Position numbers and translations under genes: made by a program
Origin: Ochrobactrum teleogrylli
Lineage (GTDB): Bacteria; Pseudomonadota; Alphaproteobacteria; Rhizobiales; Rhizobiaceae
DNA length: 64,000 nt
Assembly (NCBI RefSeq): GCF_006376685.1
Contig: NZ_VEWL01000003.1
Location: 124,001 to 188,000 of the forward strand
Direction of reading: 5' to 3'
Shown: positions 35,600-48,176 of the stretch, piece by piece
How positions within the stretch are numbered: position 1 is the first letter of the stretch
Layout: each line of letters starts with the position of its first letter
The notes under the pieces: model-generated
What the model was told of the DNA's origin: nothing
The model's database searches: none
What the model saw: the letters and a program-made list of their open reading frames with translations, nothing else

Positions 35600-35659
35600 A
35601 AAAATATGTGCGAAGGGAAGAGTTTCTGGAAAAATCGGGAACAGCTTCCAGCATCTGAA

Positions 35660-35736
35660 TGGTCGGAGTGAGAGGATTCGAACCTCCGACCCCCTCGTCC
35701 CGAACGAGGTGCGCTACCAGGCTGCGCTACACTCCG
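35660..35736 (-). tRNA. tRNA-Pro (anticodon CGG)
   Basis: Minus-strand cloverleaf of 77 nt: acceptor CGGAGTG pairing with CACTCCG, D-arm AGCGCAGCCTGGTAGCGCA, anticodon arm CCTCG-TTCGGGA-CGAGG with CGG at the anticodon, T-arm GGAGGTTCGAATCCTC, and an encoded CCA end. It reads CCG proline codons. Confidence 0.97.
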
Positions 35737-35862
35737 AACCAGTCGGTCGCAGCCAGTGGCGCAACCGTTGAGGCGGCTTATAACGCTGCATTTTTGATGC
35801 CGCAAGTGCATGACGCAGTTTTTTTGCCGCCACACTCAAACCTGCTCATAAATGTCACAGGA

Positions 35863-36714
35863 TCAGAGCACTTCCGCCGGAAAGACGGGCGTAAAGCCCG
35901 CGCCATAGGCGACGAAATGCGGGTTGGCGAAGCCCTTCACGCCCTGTCCGGCGCGCTGGCCATAAGCGAACGGCTTGCCGTCAAGGGTGGCGGTCATGCC
36001 GCCTGCGGCACGCAGCACAGCGTCGCCAGCCGCCGTGTCCCATTCCATGGTCGGGGCAAAGCGCGGATAGATATCCGCCTCACCGCGCGCGATCAGACAG
36101 AACTTCAACGACGAACCGACCGAAACATGGCCGGAAATCTGATTTGCCTGCAAAAAGCGCTGGGTTTCGGGCGTGTTGTGCGAACGGCTGCACACGGCAA
36201 TGCGTTCCGCGGCACCTTCCCGCGCTCGGATTGCACGCCGGCGGGCAATCTTGTGATCCGCAGTGGTTTCCGCTTCCTCGGCGCGGTTGCCCGTGCCGGT
36301 AAAAAGCAGATTGCGCGCCGGGGCATAGACGATGCCCGTGACCGGCACGCCATCTTCGATCAGGCCGATATTGACTGTGAAATCGCCGTTGCGCAGCAGA
36401 AACTCCCGCGTGCCATCCAGAGGATCGACCAGCAGAAAGCGCCGTCCGAAATGGGCTGGAAGGCGGCCCGCGGAAACCTCCTCCTCGGCCACGACCGGAA
36501 TATCGGGCGCGACCGACGAAAGTGCGGCAAGGATGATCGCCTCGGCGGCGCGGTCTGCTTCCGTGACGGGCGATTCATCCTTTTTATGTTCGACGGCGCA
36601 GCCATCGACATAATGCTTCATGATGACCCGGCCAGCCTCAAGCGCTGCTTGTTCAAAAACGGCGAGCAGGGCTGCGCCATTCGGGTCTGCTTTGGGAGAG
36701 GCTGGAATGTTCAT
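35863..36714 (-). CDS. cysQ: 3'(2'),5'-bisphosphate nucleotidase
   Basis: Removes PAP, the by-product of PAPS use, and so keeps sulfate assimilation running. The 283-residue protein of the inositol-monophosphatase fold has the metal motifs VAEEE (near 75), LLVDPLDGTREFL (near 94) and MEWDTAAGDAVLRAAGG (near 223). It follows cysNC on the same strand with a 3-base gap, the third gene of cysD-cysNC-cysQ. Confidence 0.92.
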   Translation of the reverse strand: MNIPASPKADPNGAALLAVFEQAALEAGRVIMKHYVDGCAVEHKKDESPVTEADRAAEAIILAALSSVAPDIPVVAEEEVSAGRLPAHFGRRFLLVDPLDGTREFLLRNGDFTVNIGLIEDGVPVTGIVYAPARNLLFTGTGNRAEEAETTADHKIARRRAIRAREGAAERIAVCSRSHNTPETQRFLQANQISGHVSVGSSLKFCLIARGEADIYPRFAPTMEWDTAAGDAVLRAAGGMTATLDGKPFAYGQRAGQGVKGFANPHFVAYGAGFTPVFPAEVL

Positions 36715-36717
36715 CGC

Positions 36718-38652
36718 TCAGATCGACCAGGAATCGCTACCATAACTGCCGATGATACCACGCTCGGCCAGATACTTTTCTACTTCCGCGACCAGTTCGT
36801 CAACATTGCGCCCCGTCGTATCGAGGCGCAGCTCCGGCGAGGCTGGCGCTTCATAAGGTGAATCGATGCCCGTGAAAGACTTGATTTCGCCACGCAGCGC
36901 CTGCGCATAAAGACCCTTGGGGTCACGCGCAATGCATTCCTCAATCGGCGTATCGACGAAGATTTCAATGAACTCCCCTTCCGGCAGCCGCGCGCGAACC
37001 GTATCGCGCTCCGAGCGGAACGGGGAAATGAACGAAACCAGCGTGATCAACCCGGCATCGGCCATCAGCCGCGCCACTTCGCCGACGCGACGGATGTTTT
37101 CCGCCCGATCCGCATCGGAGAAACCAAGATCGCTGTTGAGGCCATGGCGGACATTGTCGCCATCGAGAAGATAAGTGTGCTTGCCCAGCGCGTGCAGGCG
37201 CTGTTCCAGCCGGTTGGCGATGGTGGACTTGCCCGATCCCGAAAGGCCGGTGAACCACAGCACCGCTGGCTTCTGGAATTTCTGCGCGGCCCGCGCCTTT
37301 CCGTCGAGGTCGAAAGCCTGCAAATGCACATTGGTCGCCTGACGCAACGCACTGTCGATCATTCCGGCACCAACTGTCGCGTTGGACACCCGGTCGATCA
37401 GCACGAAAGCGCCGGTGACGCGGTTCTCGGCGTAAGCGTCGAACACAATCGGGTCGGCCGTCTGGAGGTGGCACAAGCCGATCTCGTTGAGGTCCAGATG
37501 GGCCGCATCCTCACGGGCGAATGTGTTCACATCGGTCCGATATTTGATCTCGCTGACCGTCACCGGCGTCTGGTCGGTTTCGGTGCGCAGGAGATAGGAC
37601 CGTCCGGGCTGCAAGGCGTCCTCGCCGAACCAGACGATATTGGCTGCGAAACGATCCGCCACTTCCGGCCGTGCTTCCGCGCCGACCAGCATATTGCCGC
37701 GTGAAACTTCAATCTCGTCTTCCAGCACCAGCGTGATGGCCTGTCCTTCCGAGGCGCGGGGCAGATCGCCATCATAGGTCGCGATGCGCTTTACCCGCGA
37801 CTGCTTGCCGGATTTAGCCACGACGACCGTGTCGCCTGCCGCAATCGAGCCGGAAGCTACCGTGCCGGAAAAACCGCGAAAATCGAGATTGGGACGGTTC
37901 ACATATTGCACCGGAAAGCGGAATGGCCTGGCTGCCGCTTCCGTATCGATGCGCACGGTTTCCAGATGTTCGAGCAGATGCGGGCCATCATACCAGCCGA
38001 TACGCGGCGAGAGGCTGGTGACATTGTCGCCATAGCGGGCCGAAAGCGGGATCGGCTGGATGCTGGCAAAACCGAGGTCTTTGGCGAAGCTCATATAATC
38101 GGCAACGATGCGGTCGAAGGCCTCTTGCGAGAAATCGACAAGGTCGATCTTGTTGACCGCCAGCACGATATTGCGAATGCCGAGCGCCGAGGCGATGAAG
38201 GAATGGCGGCGCGTTTGCGTCAGCACGCCCTGCCGCGCATCGATCAGCACCACGGCAAGATCGGCGGTCGAGGCACCGGTCGCCATGTTGCGCGTATATT
38301 GCGCATGGCCGGGCGTATCGGCGACGATGAACTTGCGGCGCGGCGTGGAAAAGAACCGATAGGCGACATCGATGGTGATGCCCTGCTCGCGCTCGGCCTC
38401 CAGACCGTCAACCAGAAGCGCGAAGTCGAAATCGTCATCTGTCGTGCCGAATTTGCGGCTGTCGTTCTTAAGCGCTGCAAGCTGGTCTTCGAAGATCAGC
38501 TTGGTGTCATAGAGCAGACGCCCGATCAGCGTCGATTTACCGTCATCGACGGAACCACAAGTGAGAAACCGCAAGAGCGTCTTGCGCTCCTGATCGGCCA
38601 GAAACTCGGTCACCGCTGCGCTGGTTACGGAAGGCTTCAACACGGCATTCAT
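36718..38652 (-). CDS. cysNC: Bifunctional sulfate adenylyltransferase subunit 1/APS kinase
   Basis: A 644-residue fusion. The N-terminal GTPase ([16 protein letters not shown] near 34, DTPGH near 112, NKIDL near 168) drives APS formation by CysD; the C-terminal APS kinase ([17 protein letters not shown] from about 465, then [16 protein letters not shown]) makes PAPS. The start at 38652 overlaps the cysD stop by one base. Such fusions (NodQ-like) are common in rhizobia and Brucella. Confidence 0.94.
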   Translation of the reverse strand: MNAVLKPSVTSAAVTEFLADQERKTLLRFLTCGSVDDGKSTLIGRLLYDTKLIFEDQLAALKNDSRKFGTTDDDFDFALLVDGLEAEREQGITIDVAYRFFSTPRRKFIVADTPGHAQYTRNMATGASTADLAVVLIDARQGVLTQTRRHSFIASALGIRNIVLAVNKIDLVDFSQEAFDRIVADYMSFAKDLGFASIQPIPLSARYGDNVTSLSPRIGWYDGPHLLEHLETVRIDTEAAARPFRFPVQYVNRPNLDFRGFSGTVASGSIAAGDTVVVAKSGKQSRVKRIATYDGDLPRASEGQAITLVLEDEIEVSRGNMLVGAEARPEVADRFAANIVWFGEDALQPGRSYLLRTETDQTPVTVSEIKYRTDVNTFAREDAAHLDLNEIGLCHLQTADPIVFDAYAENRVTGAFVLIDRVSNATVGAGMIDSALRQATNVHLQAFDLDGKARAAQKFQKPAVLWFTGLSGSGKSTIANRLEQRLHALGKHTYLLDGDNVRHGLNSDLGFSDADRAENIRRVGEVARLMADAGLITLVSFISPFRSERDTVRARLPEGEFIEIFVDTPIEECIARDPKGLYAQALRGEIKSFTGIDSPYEAPASPELRLDTTGRNVDELVAEVEKYLAERGIIGSYGSDSWSI

Positions 38653-39572
38653 CAGAAATAGCCCTCGCGCTTCTTCTTTTCCATGGAACCGGCTTCATCG
38701 CGGTCGATGGCACGGCCCTGACGTTCCGACGTGCGGGCGATCAGCATTTCCTCGACAATATCCGAAAGGCTGGAGGCGCTAGATTCAATCGCCCCGGTCA
38801 GGGGATAGCAGCCAAGCGTGCGGAAACGCACCAGCCGGTCTTCCACCTTTTCACCATCGCGCAGCTTCATGCGGTCGTCATCGACCATGATCAGCATGCC
38901 GTCGCGCTCCACCACCGGACGGCGGGCGGCGAAATAGAGCGGCACGATGGGGATGTTTTCCTGCAGGATATATTGCCAGATATCGAGCTCGGTCCAGTTG
39001 GAGAGCGGGAAGACGCGGATCGATTCACCCGCCGCGACACGCGTATTGTAAATCTTCCACATTTCAGGCCGCTGGTTCTTCGGGTCCCAGCCATGCTGCG
39101 CATTGCGGAATGAGAAAATGCGCTCCTTGGCGCGGGATTTTTCCTCATCGCGACGCGCGCCGCCAAAAGCCGCATCGAACTTGTACTTGTCGAGCGCCTG
39201 CCGCAGACCGACCGTTTTCATCACATGGGTATGGACATTCGAACCATGGGTGAACGGGCCGACGCCCTCGCGCACGCCATCCTCATTGATATGTACCAGC
39301 AGCTCGAAACCCTTTTCGCGCGCCTGTGCGTCGCGGAATTCGATCATCTCGCGGAATTTCCAGGTCGTATCGACATGGAGAAAGGGAAAGGGCGGTGGTG
39401 CGGGATAAAACGCCTTCATCGCCAGATGCATCATGACCGACGAATCCTTGCCCACCGAATAGAGCATCACCGGATTGGAGAAGGTTGCTGCGACTTCGCG
39501 AAAGATATGAATCGCTTCTGCTTCGAGACGTTGCAGATGCGTCAAATTCTTGGTCAGGGATGCATGATGCAC
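38652..39572 (-). CDS. cysD: Sulfate adenylyltransferase subunit 2
   Basis: Catalyses formation of APS from ATP and sulfate with CysN. The 306-residue protein has the PP-loop [16 protein letters not shown] (near 36), [16 protein letters not shown] and the C-terminal [12 protein letters not shown] typical of CysD. It is the first gene of cysD-cysNC-cysQ. The long 411-bp region upstream separates it from blxR on the same strand. Confidence 0.94.
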   Translation of the reverse strand: MHHASLTKNLTHLQRLEAEAIHIFREVAATFSNPVMLYSVGKDSSVMMHLAMKAFYPAPPPFPFLHVDTTWKFREMIEFRDAQAREKGFELLVHINEDGVREGVGPFTHGSNVHTHVMKTVGLRQALDKYKFDAAFGGARRDEEKSRAKERIFSFRNAQHGWDPKNQRPEMWKIYNTRVAAGESIRVFPLSNWTELDIWQYILQENIPIVPLYFAARRPVVERDGMLIMVDDDRMKLRDGEKVEDRLVRFRTLGCYPLTGAIESSASSLSDIVEEMLIARTSERQGRAIDRDEAGSMEKKKREGYF

Positions 39573-39983
39573 GACATTAACTCCCGGAAACCGGATAGAG
39601 ACGAGAAAGCAGGATTACGGTTCTGACGGAGCGAAATCGGTACCCTGGCTAAGTTGCGCGCATTGTCGTGAAAAGAAGCCGAAAAGTGAAAGAATGCTTT
39701 CGCGTATTAGCGATTGCCTGCGCCAAAAACTTGCGGTCTTTCGCACAAGGCCGGAACAAACTTGCGCCGCCGGCAAAAAGTGAATTTTGGCGTAAATGTC
39801 GGAAAATCCTACTAAAATTGTGATATTTAGCAGTTTTGGAGCGTTCACGCCGGGCAAATTCTTGCTCAAAAGAGCGGCCACCGCCGGGCATCTTCTGCCG
39901 CGCGCGATAAGGATGGAACGGTTTTTGGAGGGAGATTTTTGAAAGCACCCAACGGGCCAAACCGCCGTGGGGCTTAGAGTGGA
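39573..39983. other. Intergenic region before cysD
   Basis: No supported gene. It must hold the cysD promoter. Visible are an A/T-rich stretch (39780-39835) with CTAAA-N9-TTTAG (39814-39832) and a possible GCCGG/CCGGC pairing near 39750-39775. No known regulator site is recognised. Confidence 0.4.
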
Positions 39984-40700
39984 TCAGAGCAGGCCGAAGG
40001 TACGCGCCTTGGCGACTGCCTGAACCTTGTTCACTGCAACAAGCTTCGTCAGTACATTGCTGATATGAAAATTGACGGTACGGGTCGAAATATTGAGGAT
40101 CGCCCCGATAATTTCAGCGGTTTTTCCTTCACTTGTCCAACGCAGGATTTCACGCTCCCGTGCCGTCAGACAGACTTCACTGGCGCAATTCAGCCGCGGC
40201 ACATTGACCAGTTCGAACATCGACAGATGCAGGAGATTGGTCACCATCTGCAATTGACGCCGCAGGGCTGTGACTTCGGCTGCGGTCAGCGGCTGGCCGC
40301 TGCGCAGGAATGTCAACATTCCAAACACGCCCTGTGCCGCCCAGCATGGTTGTGAAATACCGACCTTCAGGCCAAACGCTTGCAGATCGGCCCATAATTG
40401 CGGCGTTTCGGCAAAAAGCTTCGGCGACCAGACCAGCGGGTCGATGCTGTGCAGGCCGAGCCGGACAAGGGGATCGATCTCAACATATTTTTTGCTGGCA
40501 TAGAGTGCAGTCCAGCCTTTCGGCATATCTTCGTAACGCACCCATTTGACCGCCCCATTCAAGGACGGAACCGACATGACATAAGAAACATGATCAAAGC
40601 CGATTTCGCGGGCATATTTTTTTACATATTCAAACAATTTGTCCGCATTACCGGCGGACTGCATGGCATCGCATAACAATTCCCATTTCATTGCTGCCAT
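39984..40700 (-). CDS. blxR: Orphan LuxR-family quorum-sensing-type regulator (BlxR/BabR type)
   Basis: A 238-residue regulator with an N-terminal autoinducer-binding domain (PKGWTALYASKKYVEIDPLV near 59-78 carries the W, Y and D positions that contact acyl-homoserine lactones) and a C-terminal LuxR helix-turn-helix (LTAREREILRWTSEGKTAEI, then LNISTRTVNFHISNVLTKL). No luxI synthase gene is in the window. The position next to metH agrees with the Brucella regulator known as BlxR or BabR, which affects virulence genes. MAAMKW at 40700 is used; an ATG three codons in is an alternative. Confidence 0.85.
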   Translation of the reverse strand: MAAMKWELLCDAMQSAGNADKLFEYVKKYAREIGFDHVSYVMSVPSLNGAVKWVRYEDMPKGWTALYASKKYVEIDPLVRLGLHSIDPLVWSPKLFAETPQLWADLQAFGLKVGISQPCWAAQGVFGMLTFLRSGQPLTAAEVTALRRQLQMVTNLLHLSMFELVNVPRLNCASEVCLTAREREILRWTSEGKTAEIIGAILNISTRTVNFHISNVLTKLVAVNKVQAVAKARTFGLL

Positions 40701-40890
40701 CCTAATATTTTGTTTTCAATAACTTACGCACAATACAACTTTAACGCTCACAAAATTTCGAACGCACAGCCTTAAATAGCATTTTCCTGTAACTCTCTCC
40801 AGAAGGATTGCTTCCAAAAAGCAGCGTGAATTTCGCAAAACCTCTGTTTTTAAACAGTTATGCCATCGTGGGATAAGAAATATTGCAAAC

Positions 40891-40925
40891 AAAAAAGCCT
40901 CGCAACGTGCGAGGCCCTTTTTCTT
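40891..40925 (-). terminator. Terminator downstream of metH
   Basis: An 8-bp stem GCCTCGCA with TGCGAGGC around a 3-base loop, with six A residues on the left (T-run on the minus strand). Confidence 0.85.
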
Positions 40926-40947
40926 TTGGTTGTGACAGCTGCGTCGG

Positions 40948-44736
<3,789 letters not shown>

Positions 44737-44785
44737 AAGAGTACCGCCTGTATTCTGATATGCACAATCGCAGGAGGCCGCTTAA

Positions 44786-44809
44786 TGACATAAACATATC
44801 TTTATGTCA
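44786..44809. promoter_or_regulatory. SahR-like palindrome upstream of metH
   Basis: TGACATAAA-N6-TTTATGTCA, perfect 9-bp arms with the centre CATATC. The core ATAAA...ATAT...TTTAT resembles the ArsR-family SahR operator that governs methionine-cycle genes in proteobacteria. It lies 50-73 bp before the metH start. Confidence 0.6.
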
Positions 44810-45000
44810 ATTATTGTTCAGCTCTCGAAGCATTATATGTACTCGCTATAAACTGCTCGCTCGATGGTGCAGGCAGCTCTGTGTTCCCTCCCTGGTCTGT
44901 TGCAGCACAGAAGAAATCGTGACTGGCGAAAGCCACCGCTCCGCCACAATGGGCGAGCAGAAATACGCGCATAAACGATTGCTTTGATTAGGAGAGACCT

Positions 45001-45402
45001 ATGAAAAGGTTTGGTTATTCCGTTGTTGCCGCGTGTCTGTCGCTGGGCATCGGCCTGTCCGCCGCTGCCGGAACAGCCAATGCGGCGCAGCCCTCGCTGA
45101 TGGCGGCCCCTACCACGGCGCCGGCTCAGGCATCGGCACCTACTGCGCAAACGGTGCAATATTACGATTATCGCGACGACCGGCGCTATTGGCGCTACGA
45201 CCGTCCGCGTTACCGGCCCTATTACAGACATGACCGGCGTTACTGGGGTCCGGGTCCTGCCTACCGTCCGGCACCGACTTACCGCAGCCGCAACCCGCAT
45301 ACCCGCTGGTGCTACAGCCGCTATCGGTCATACCGCGCCTATGACAATACGTTCCAACCCAATTACGGTCCGCGCCGCCAGTGCTATTCGCCTTATCTGT
45401 AA
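45001..45402 (+). CDS. BA14k family protein (immunoreactive 14 kDa lectin-like type)
   Basis: A 133-residue exported protein: signal peptide (cleavage near ANA-AQPS), a low-complexity stretch of alanine, threonine and proline, a tyrosine/arginine-rich middle (residues 55-95), and a C-terminal BA14k domain with the motifs [19 protein letters not shown] and [11 protein letters not shown] holding two conserved cysteines. In Brucella abortus the founding member is an immunogenic protein with lectin-like activity; this one may be a paralogue. AGGAGAG precedes the ATG. Confidence 0.87.
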   Translation: MKRFGYSVVAACLSLGIGLSAAAGTANAAQPSLMAAPTTAPAQASAPTAQTVQYYDYRDDRRYWRYDRPRYRPYYRHDRRYWGPGPAYRPAPTYRSRNPHTRWCYSRYRSYRAYDNTFQPNYGPRRQCYSPYL

Positions 45403-45416
45403 GGCCGCAACCAACG

Positions 45417-45443
45417 AAAAAGCCCCGCATTGCGGGGCTTTTC
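45417..45443 (+). terminator. Terminator of the BA14k gene
   Basis: Stem AAAAGCCCCGC with GCGGGGCTTTT around ATT; works in both directions and also serves the convergent small membrane protein gene. Confidence 0.92.
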
Positions 45444-45472
45444 TCTCAATTGCTTCGAAATATTGATGGCTC

Positions 45473-45718
45473 TCAGGTGACGTAGGCACCGATAGAAGCC
45501 GCGACAAGGCCGATTGCAACGGCAATCATCACGCCATAAACGCGCGGCTTGTCGAAAAGAACGGCGAAAGCTGAAAACCAGCCGACGACGGCTGCACCAA
45601 GCGCGAAGAGAAAACCCGGCTTGTCGCCATGATAAAGGTTTGCCGCCATCAGCCCGCCGATGATCAGCGCGCCGAAAACGATCATTAACCCCGTGGCATA
45701 ACGCTCATAATCGTCCAT
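45473..45718 (-). CDS. Small membrane protein of unknown function
   Basis: An 81-residue protein with three predicted membrane helices (about 9-28, 35-53 and 60-80) and almost no loops. No family is recognised. It has a proper ATG at 45718 and converges on the BA14k terminator. Conservation of the hydrophobic pattern suggests a real gene. Confidence 0.6.
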   Translation of the reverse strand: MDDYERYATGLMIVFGALIIGGLMAANLYHGDKPGFLFALGAAVVGWFSAFAVLFDKPRVYGVMIAVAIGLVAASIGAYVT

Positions 45719-45859
45719 TTAAATTCCTCGGTTCCGATCTCGCGAAAACTGCGACGGAAACTTATATCGACCCGTTTGGCCATTTAAGGGCATGGAATCT
45801 CTCATGCCACGATCCTGACCTTCCCGCTCACACAATCATTATTCGGAACGTTCTTCAAC

Positions 45860-45887
45860 CATTTCGCAGCGCCATACGCTGCAAATG
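45860..45887. promoter_or_regulatory. Inverted repeat upstream of ogt
   Basis: CATTTCGCAGCG and CGCTGCAAATG pair with a single bulged C around a 5-base loop, 59 bases before the ogt start. Operator or RNA hairpin; no known match. Confidence 0.35.
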
Positions 45888-45945
45888 TTGCAACTTATCG
45901 TTTCCAGTCGCCGTTCGTCGCGAAATCCGTGCTATATTGATACGT

Positions 45946-46533
45946 ATGGAACCATCCGGAATCACCATCTTTGAGACGCCGATTGGCCCGTGCGGCATTG
46001 CCTGGCGCGGCGCAAAAGTCATCGGTGTCGAAATCGGCGATACGGACGAGAAAGAAACCCGTTACCGCCTTGGTGAGCGGGTGGGCGAACAGTTTTCCGA
46101 TGCTCAGGCCGATGTGCCAGCCTTTGTAACGCAAGCCATCGAAAAAGTGCGCGCGCTTCTCGACGGCGGATCGCCGGATTTCTCGCAAACGCCGCTAGCG
46201 TTCGAATCGCTCCCCGACCTCAACCGGCAGGTTTACGAGATTATTCTCGAACTGAAGGCGGGCGAAACCACCACCTATGGCGCGATTGCCAGACGACTTG
46301 GTGACGTGAGCCTGTCGCAAGCGGTCGGTTATGCACTTGGCAAAAACCCGTTTCCGATCATCGTGCCCTGTCACCGGGTGCTCGGTTCCAACGGCAAGGT
46401 CGGCGGGTTTTCAGCGGCGGGCGGTACGGCGACGAAACTGAAGCTTCTGAATATCGAGCGCGCCAAAATCTCCACCGAGCCAGATCTATTCGGCGGCCTG
46501 CCACTTCAGGAACGACCACAGGCGGAGTGGTAA
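45946..46533 (+). CDS. ogt: Methylated-DNA-protein-cysteine methyltransferase
   Basis: Repairs O6-methylguanine by transferring the alkyl group to its own cysteine. The 195-residue protein has the active-site motif IIVPCHRVLGSNGKVGGFSAAGG (cysteine near 138) and the DNA-binding region TTYGAIARRLGD. The ATG at 45946 is used; a TTG three codons upstream is in frame. The N-terminal extension is of the Ogt type rather than the Ada type. Confidence 0.9.
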   Translation: MEPSGITIFETPIGPCGIAWRGAKVIGVEIGDTDEKETRYRLGERVGEQFSDAQADVPAFVTQAIEKVRALLDGGSPDFSQTPLAFESLPDLNRQVYEIILELKAGETTTYGAIARRLGDVSLSQAVGYALGKNPFPIIVPCHRVLGSNGKVGGFSAAGGTATKLKLLNIERAKISTEPDLFGGLPLQERPQAEW

Positions 46534-46827
46534 CTACTCTTTATCAGTGACAACATCAGCGGAAAAACGCAATTCGCGCATCGGGCGCACGAGTTGCGTC
46601 GTGGCGTCATAGGTCGGATGTTTCTTGAAAGCGAAAAGCGCTTCTTCATCCTTGAACTCGGCATAGACGACGAGATCGATGCGGTCGCACATCGGATCGA
46701 CCCTGGAATTCGGCAGAACTTCGAAGACTTCGGAATGCGGGATGGTGGCAAGCTGCTCCAGCCCTTTTCTGACTGTCTCGATATCCTGACCTTGCTTGAC
46801 GCTGAAGAAAACAATGTGCCGGATCAC
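46534..46827 (-). CDS. Stress-responsive A/B barrel (Dabb) domain protein
   Basis: A 97-residue protein with the Dabb pattern: IRHIVFFSVKQG at the start, then DLVVYAEFKDEEALFAFKKHPTY (aromatic and histidine positions typical of the family) and a final RELRFSADV strand. Family members form small dimeric barrels of unclear role. The start GTG at 46827 follows GGGAG; an in-frame ATG at 46851 lacks such a site. It is convergent with ogt with no gap. Confidence 0.78.
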   Translation of the reverse strand: MIRHIVFFSVKQGQDIETVRKGLEQLATIPHSEVFEVLPNSRVDPMCDRIDLVVYAEFKDEEALFAFKKHPTYDATTQLVRPMRELRFSADVVTDKE

Positions 46828-46905
46828 GCATCGACTCCCTGTAAATGACAAGGCGTATCTAGCGCATCAAGACAGCCAAAAAAATGGCAAGTTTGAGCGA
46901 TGTGT

Positions 46906-47430
46906 CTAACTAGCCTTTACCCGCCGCCAGGCGAACCCACCTTCCGCCGGCACGGAACCGCGCCCCGGCTGATAGTAACCGGGCGTATCGACCAGACGGC
47001 TTTCGCCAAGACGGCTCTGGGCGACCTTGTTGGTCACCTGAAGACTGTCGAAGCCGGTGCGCAGCATCAGCGCCGCCTGATCGATCAGCACATCGCCGAC
47101 GGCGCGCAACTCACCCGCAAAACCTTCGCGGCGCAAAATCTCGGCCTTGGAATAGGAGCGACCATCATTGAAGGCCGGGAACTGCAAGGCGATCAGCGGC
47201 AGGCTGCCCAGATCATTCAACAGCGGTTCAATCGCTTCGCCCGGCGCAACCGAAACCCCGATGCGGCGGTTGGAGGCGCGGCGGCGCTCTTCATCCAGGC
47301 CGAGCCAGACGGCGAGCGGAACGATGATTGCCGGGGCATCGCCCGCAGCTTCAAGATCGTCGGCAAAGACATAATCGTCTTCGCGAAAGCCATCGGAGGA
47401 CCAGAGTTTGGTTTCGTTGATATCGCTCAT
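46906..47430 (-). CDS. DUF934 protein associated with sulfite reductase genes
   Basis: A 174-residue protein with the DUF934 motifs: GVSVAPGEAIEPLLNDLGSLPLIALQFPAF and FNDGRSYSKAEILR, then GELRAVGDVLIDQAALMLRTGFD. Function unknown; genes of this family regularly follow cysI/cysH and may support electron delivery to sulfite reductase. It overlaps the cysH stop by ATGA and ends the cysG-DUF2849-cysI-cysH cluster. Confidence 0.87.
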   Translation of the reverse strand: MSDINETKLWSSDGFREDDYVFADDLEAAGDAPAIIVPLAVWLGLDEERRRASNRRIGVSVAPGEAIEPLLNDLGSLPLIALQFPAFNDGRSYSKAEILRREGFAGELRAVGDVLIDQAALMLRTGFDSLQVTNKVAQSRLGESRLVDTPGYYQPGRGSVPAEGGFAWRRVKAS

Positions 47431-48176
47431 TTCCGCTCGGTGGCTCCCAATGTTTTAAGGCTGTCGGCAAGGCCAGTCAGATGGATGCCGCATTCTGTCT
47501 TTTCTGATCCCGCCCAGCGTCCGGCACGCTGGTCTTCGCCGTCGTTCACGGGCCGCGTGCAAGGCATGCAGCCGATGGAACGATAGCCCTGCGCAGTCAG
47601 AGGATGCGGCGGCAGATCGTGCTTTTCAGCGTAGGCCTTGAGGTCTGCTGCCTGCAAACGCGCTAGCGGATTGATACGAATGCGCGGGCCGACCGATTCA
47701 AACACCGGCAAGCTTTCGCGTGTCGATGCCTGAAACTGCTTGCGGCCCGTCATCCAGGCGCGATAAGGCGCGACGGCGCGCGCCATCGGCTCAACTTTGC
47801 GGATGAAGCAGCAGCGGTCCTTATCGGTCATCGACAGCGCGCCAAACGGATCATCGCTTTTAAGACTGTCCTCAAGCGGCAGGATATCCTGCACATCGGT
47901 CAGCCCCAGCCGGTCCACCAGATCGTGACGATAATCGAGCGTGGCCCGGAAATGCTTGCCCGTATCGAGAAATAGTACCGGTATCGCCGGATCGATTTCC
48001 GAGATCATATGCAAAAGCACAGCCGATTCCGCCCCGAAGGAAGACACAACCGCGATCTGCCCGTCATAGAGCTCGCGCGTGACGAGCGCGATCACTTCCT
48101 GCGGGGTAGACGCGCCGTGGCTTGCCTCCAGAAGGCGGGCTTCGGCGGCAGCACTTTCTTCAGCATCAAGCTGCAC
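47427..48176 (-). CDS. cysH: Assimilatory adenylyl-sulfate reductase (4Fe-4S type)
   Basis: Reduces APS (or PAPS) to sulfite. The 249-residue PP-loop protein (VSSFGAESAVLLHM near 44) carries the paired cysteines DRCCFIRKVEP (near 130) and GCMPCTRPV (near 210), the four ligands of a 4Fe-4S cluster, plus the catalytic ECGIHL near the end. The cluster marks the APS-using type rather than the E. coli PAPS type. The start is GTG and overlaps cysI by 11 bases. Confidence 0.9.
   Translation of the reverse strand: MQLDAEESAAAEARLLEASHGASTPQEVIALVTRELYDGQIAVVSSFGAESAVLLHMISEIDPAIPVLFLDTGKHFRATLDYRHDLVDRLGLTDVQDILPLEDSLKSDDPFGALSMTDKDRCCFIRKVEPMARAVAPYRAWMTGRKQFQASTRESLPVFESVGPRIRINPLARLQAADLKAYAEKHDLPPHPLTAQGYRSIGCMPCTRPVNDGEDQRAGRWAGSEKTECGIHLTGLADSLKTLGATERK

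Noticed and set aside
35619-35655. Further copy of the small palindromic repeat next to tRNA-Pro
   Set aside because: TTTCTGGAAAAATCGGGAAC and CTTCCAG recall the family, but the arms do not pair well enough to list it as a copy.
36718-39572. nodQ/nodP interpretation of cysNC and cysD
   Set aside because: No nod genes are near and the cysQ neighbour and cys genes point to assimilation.
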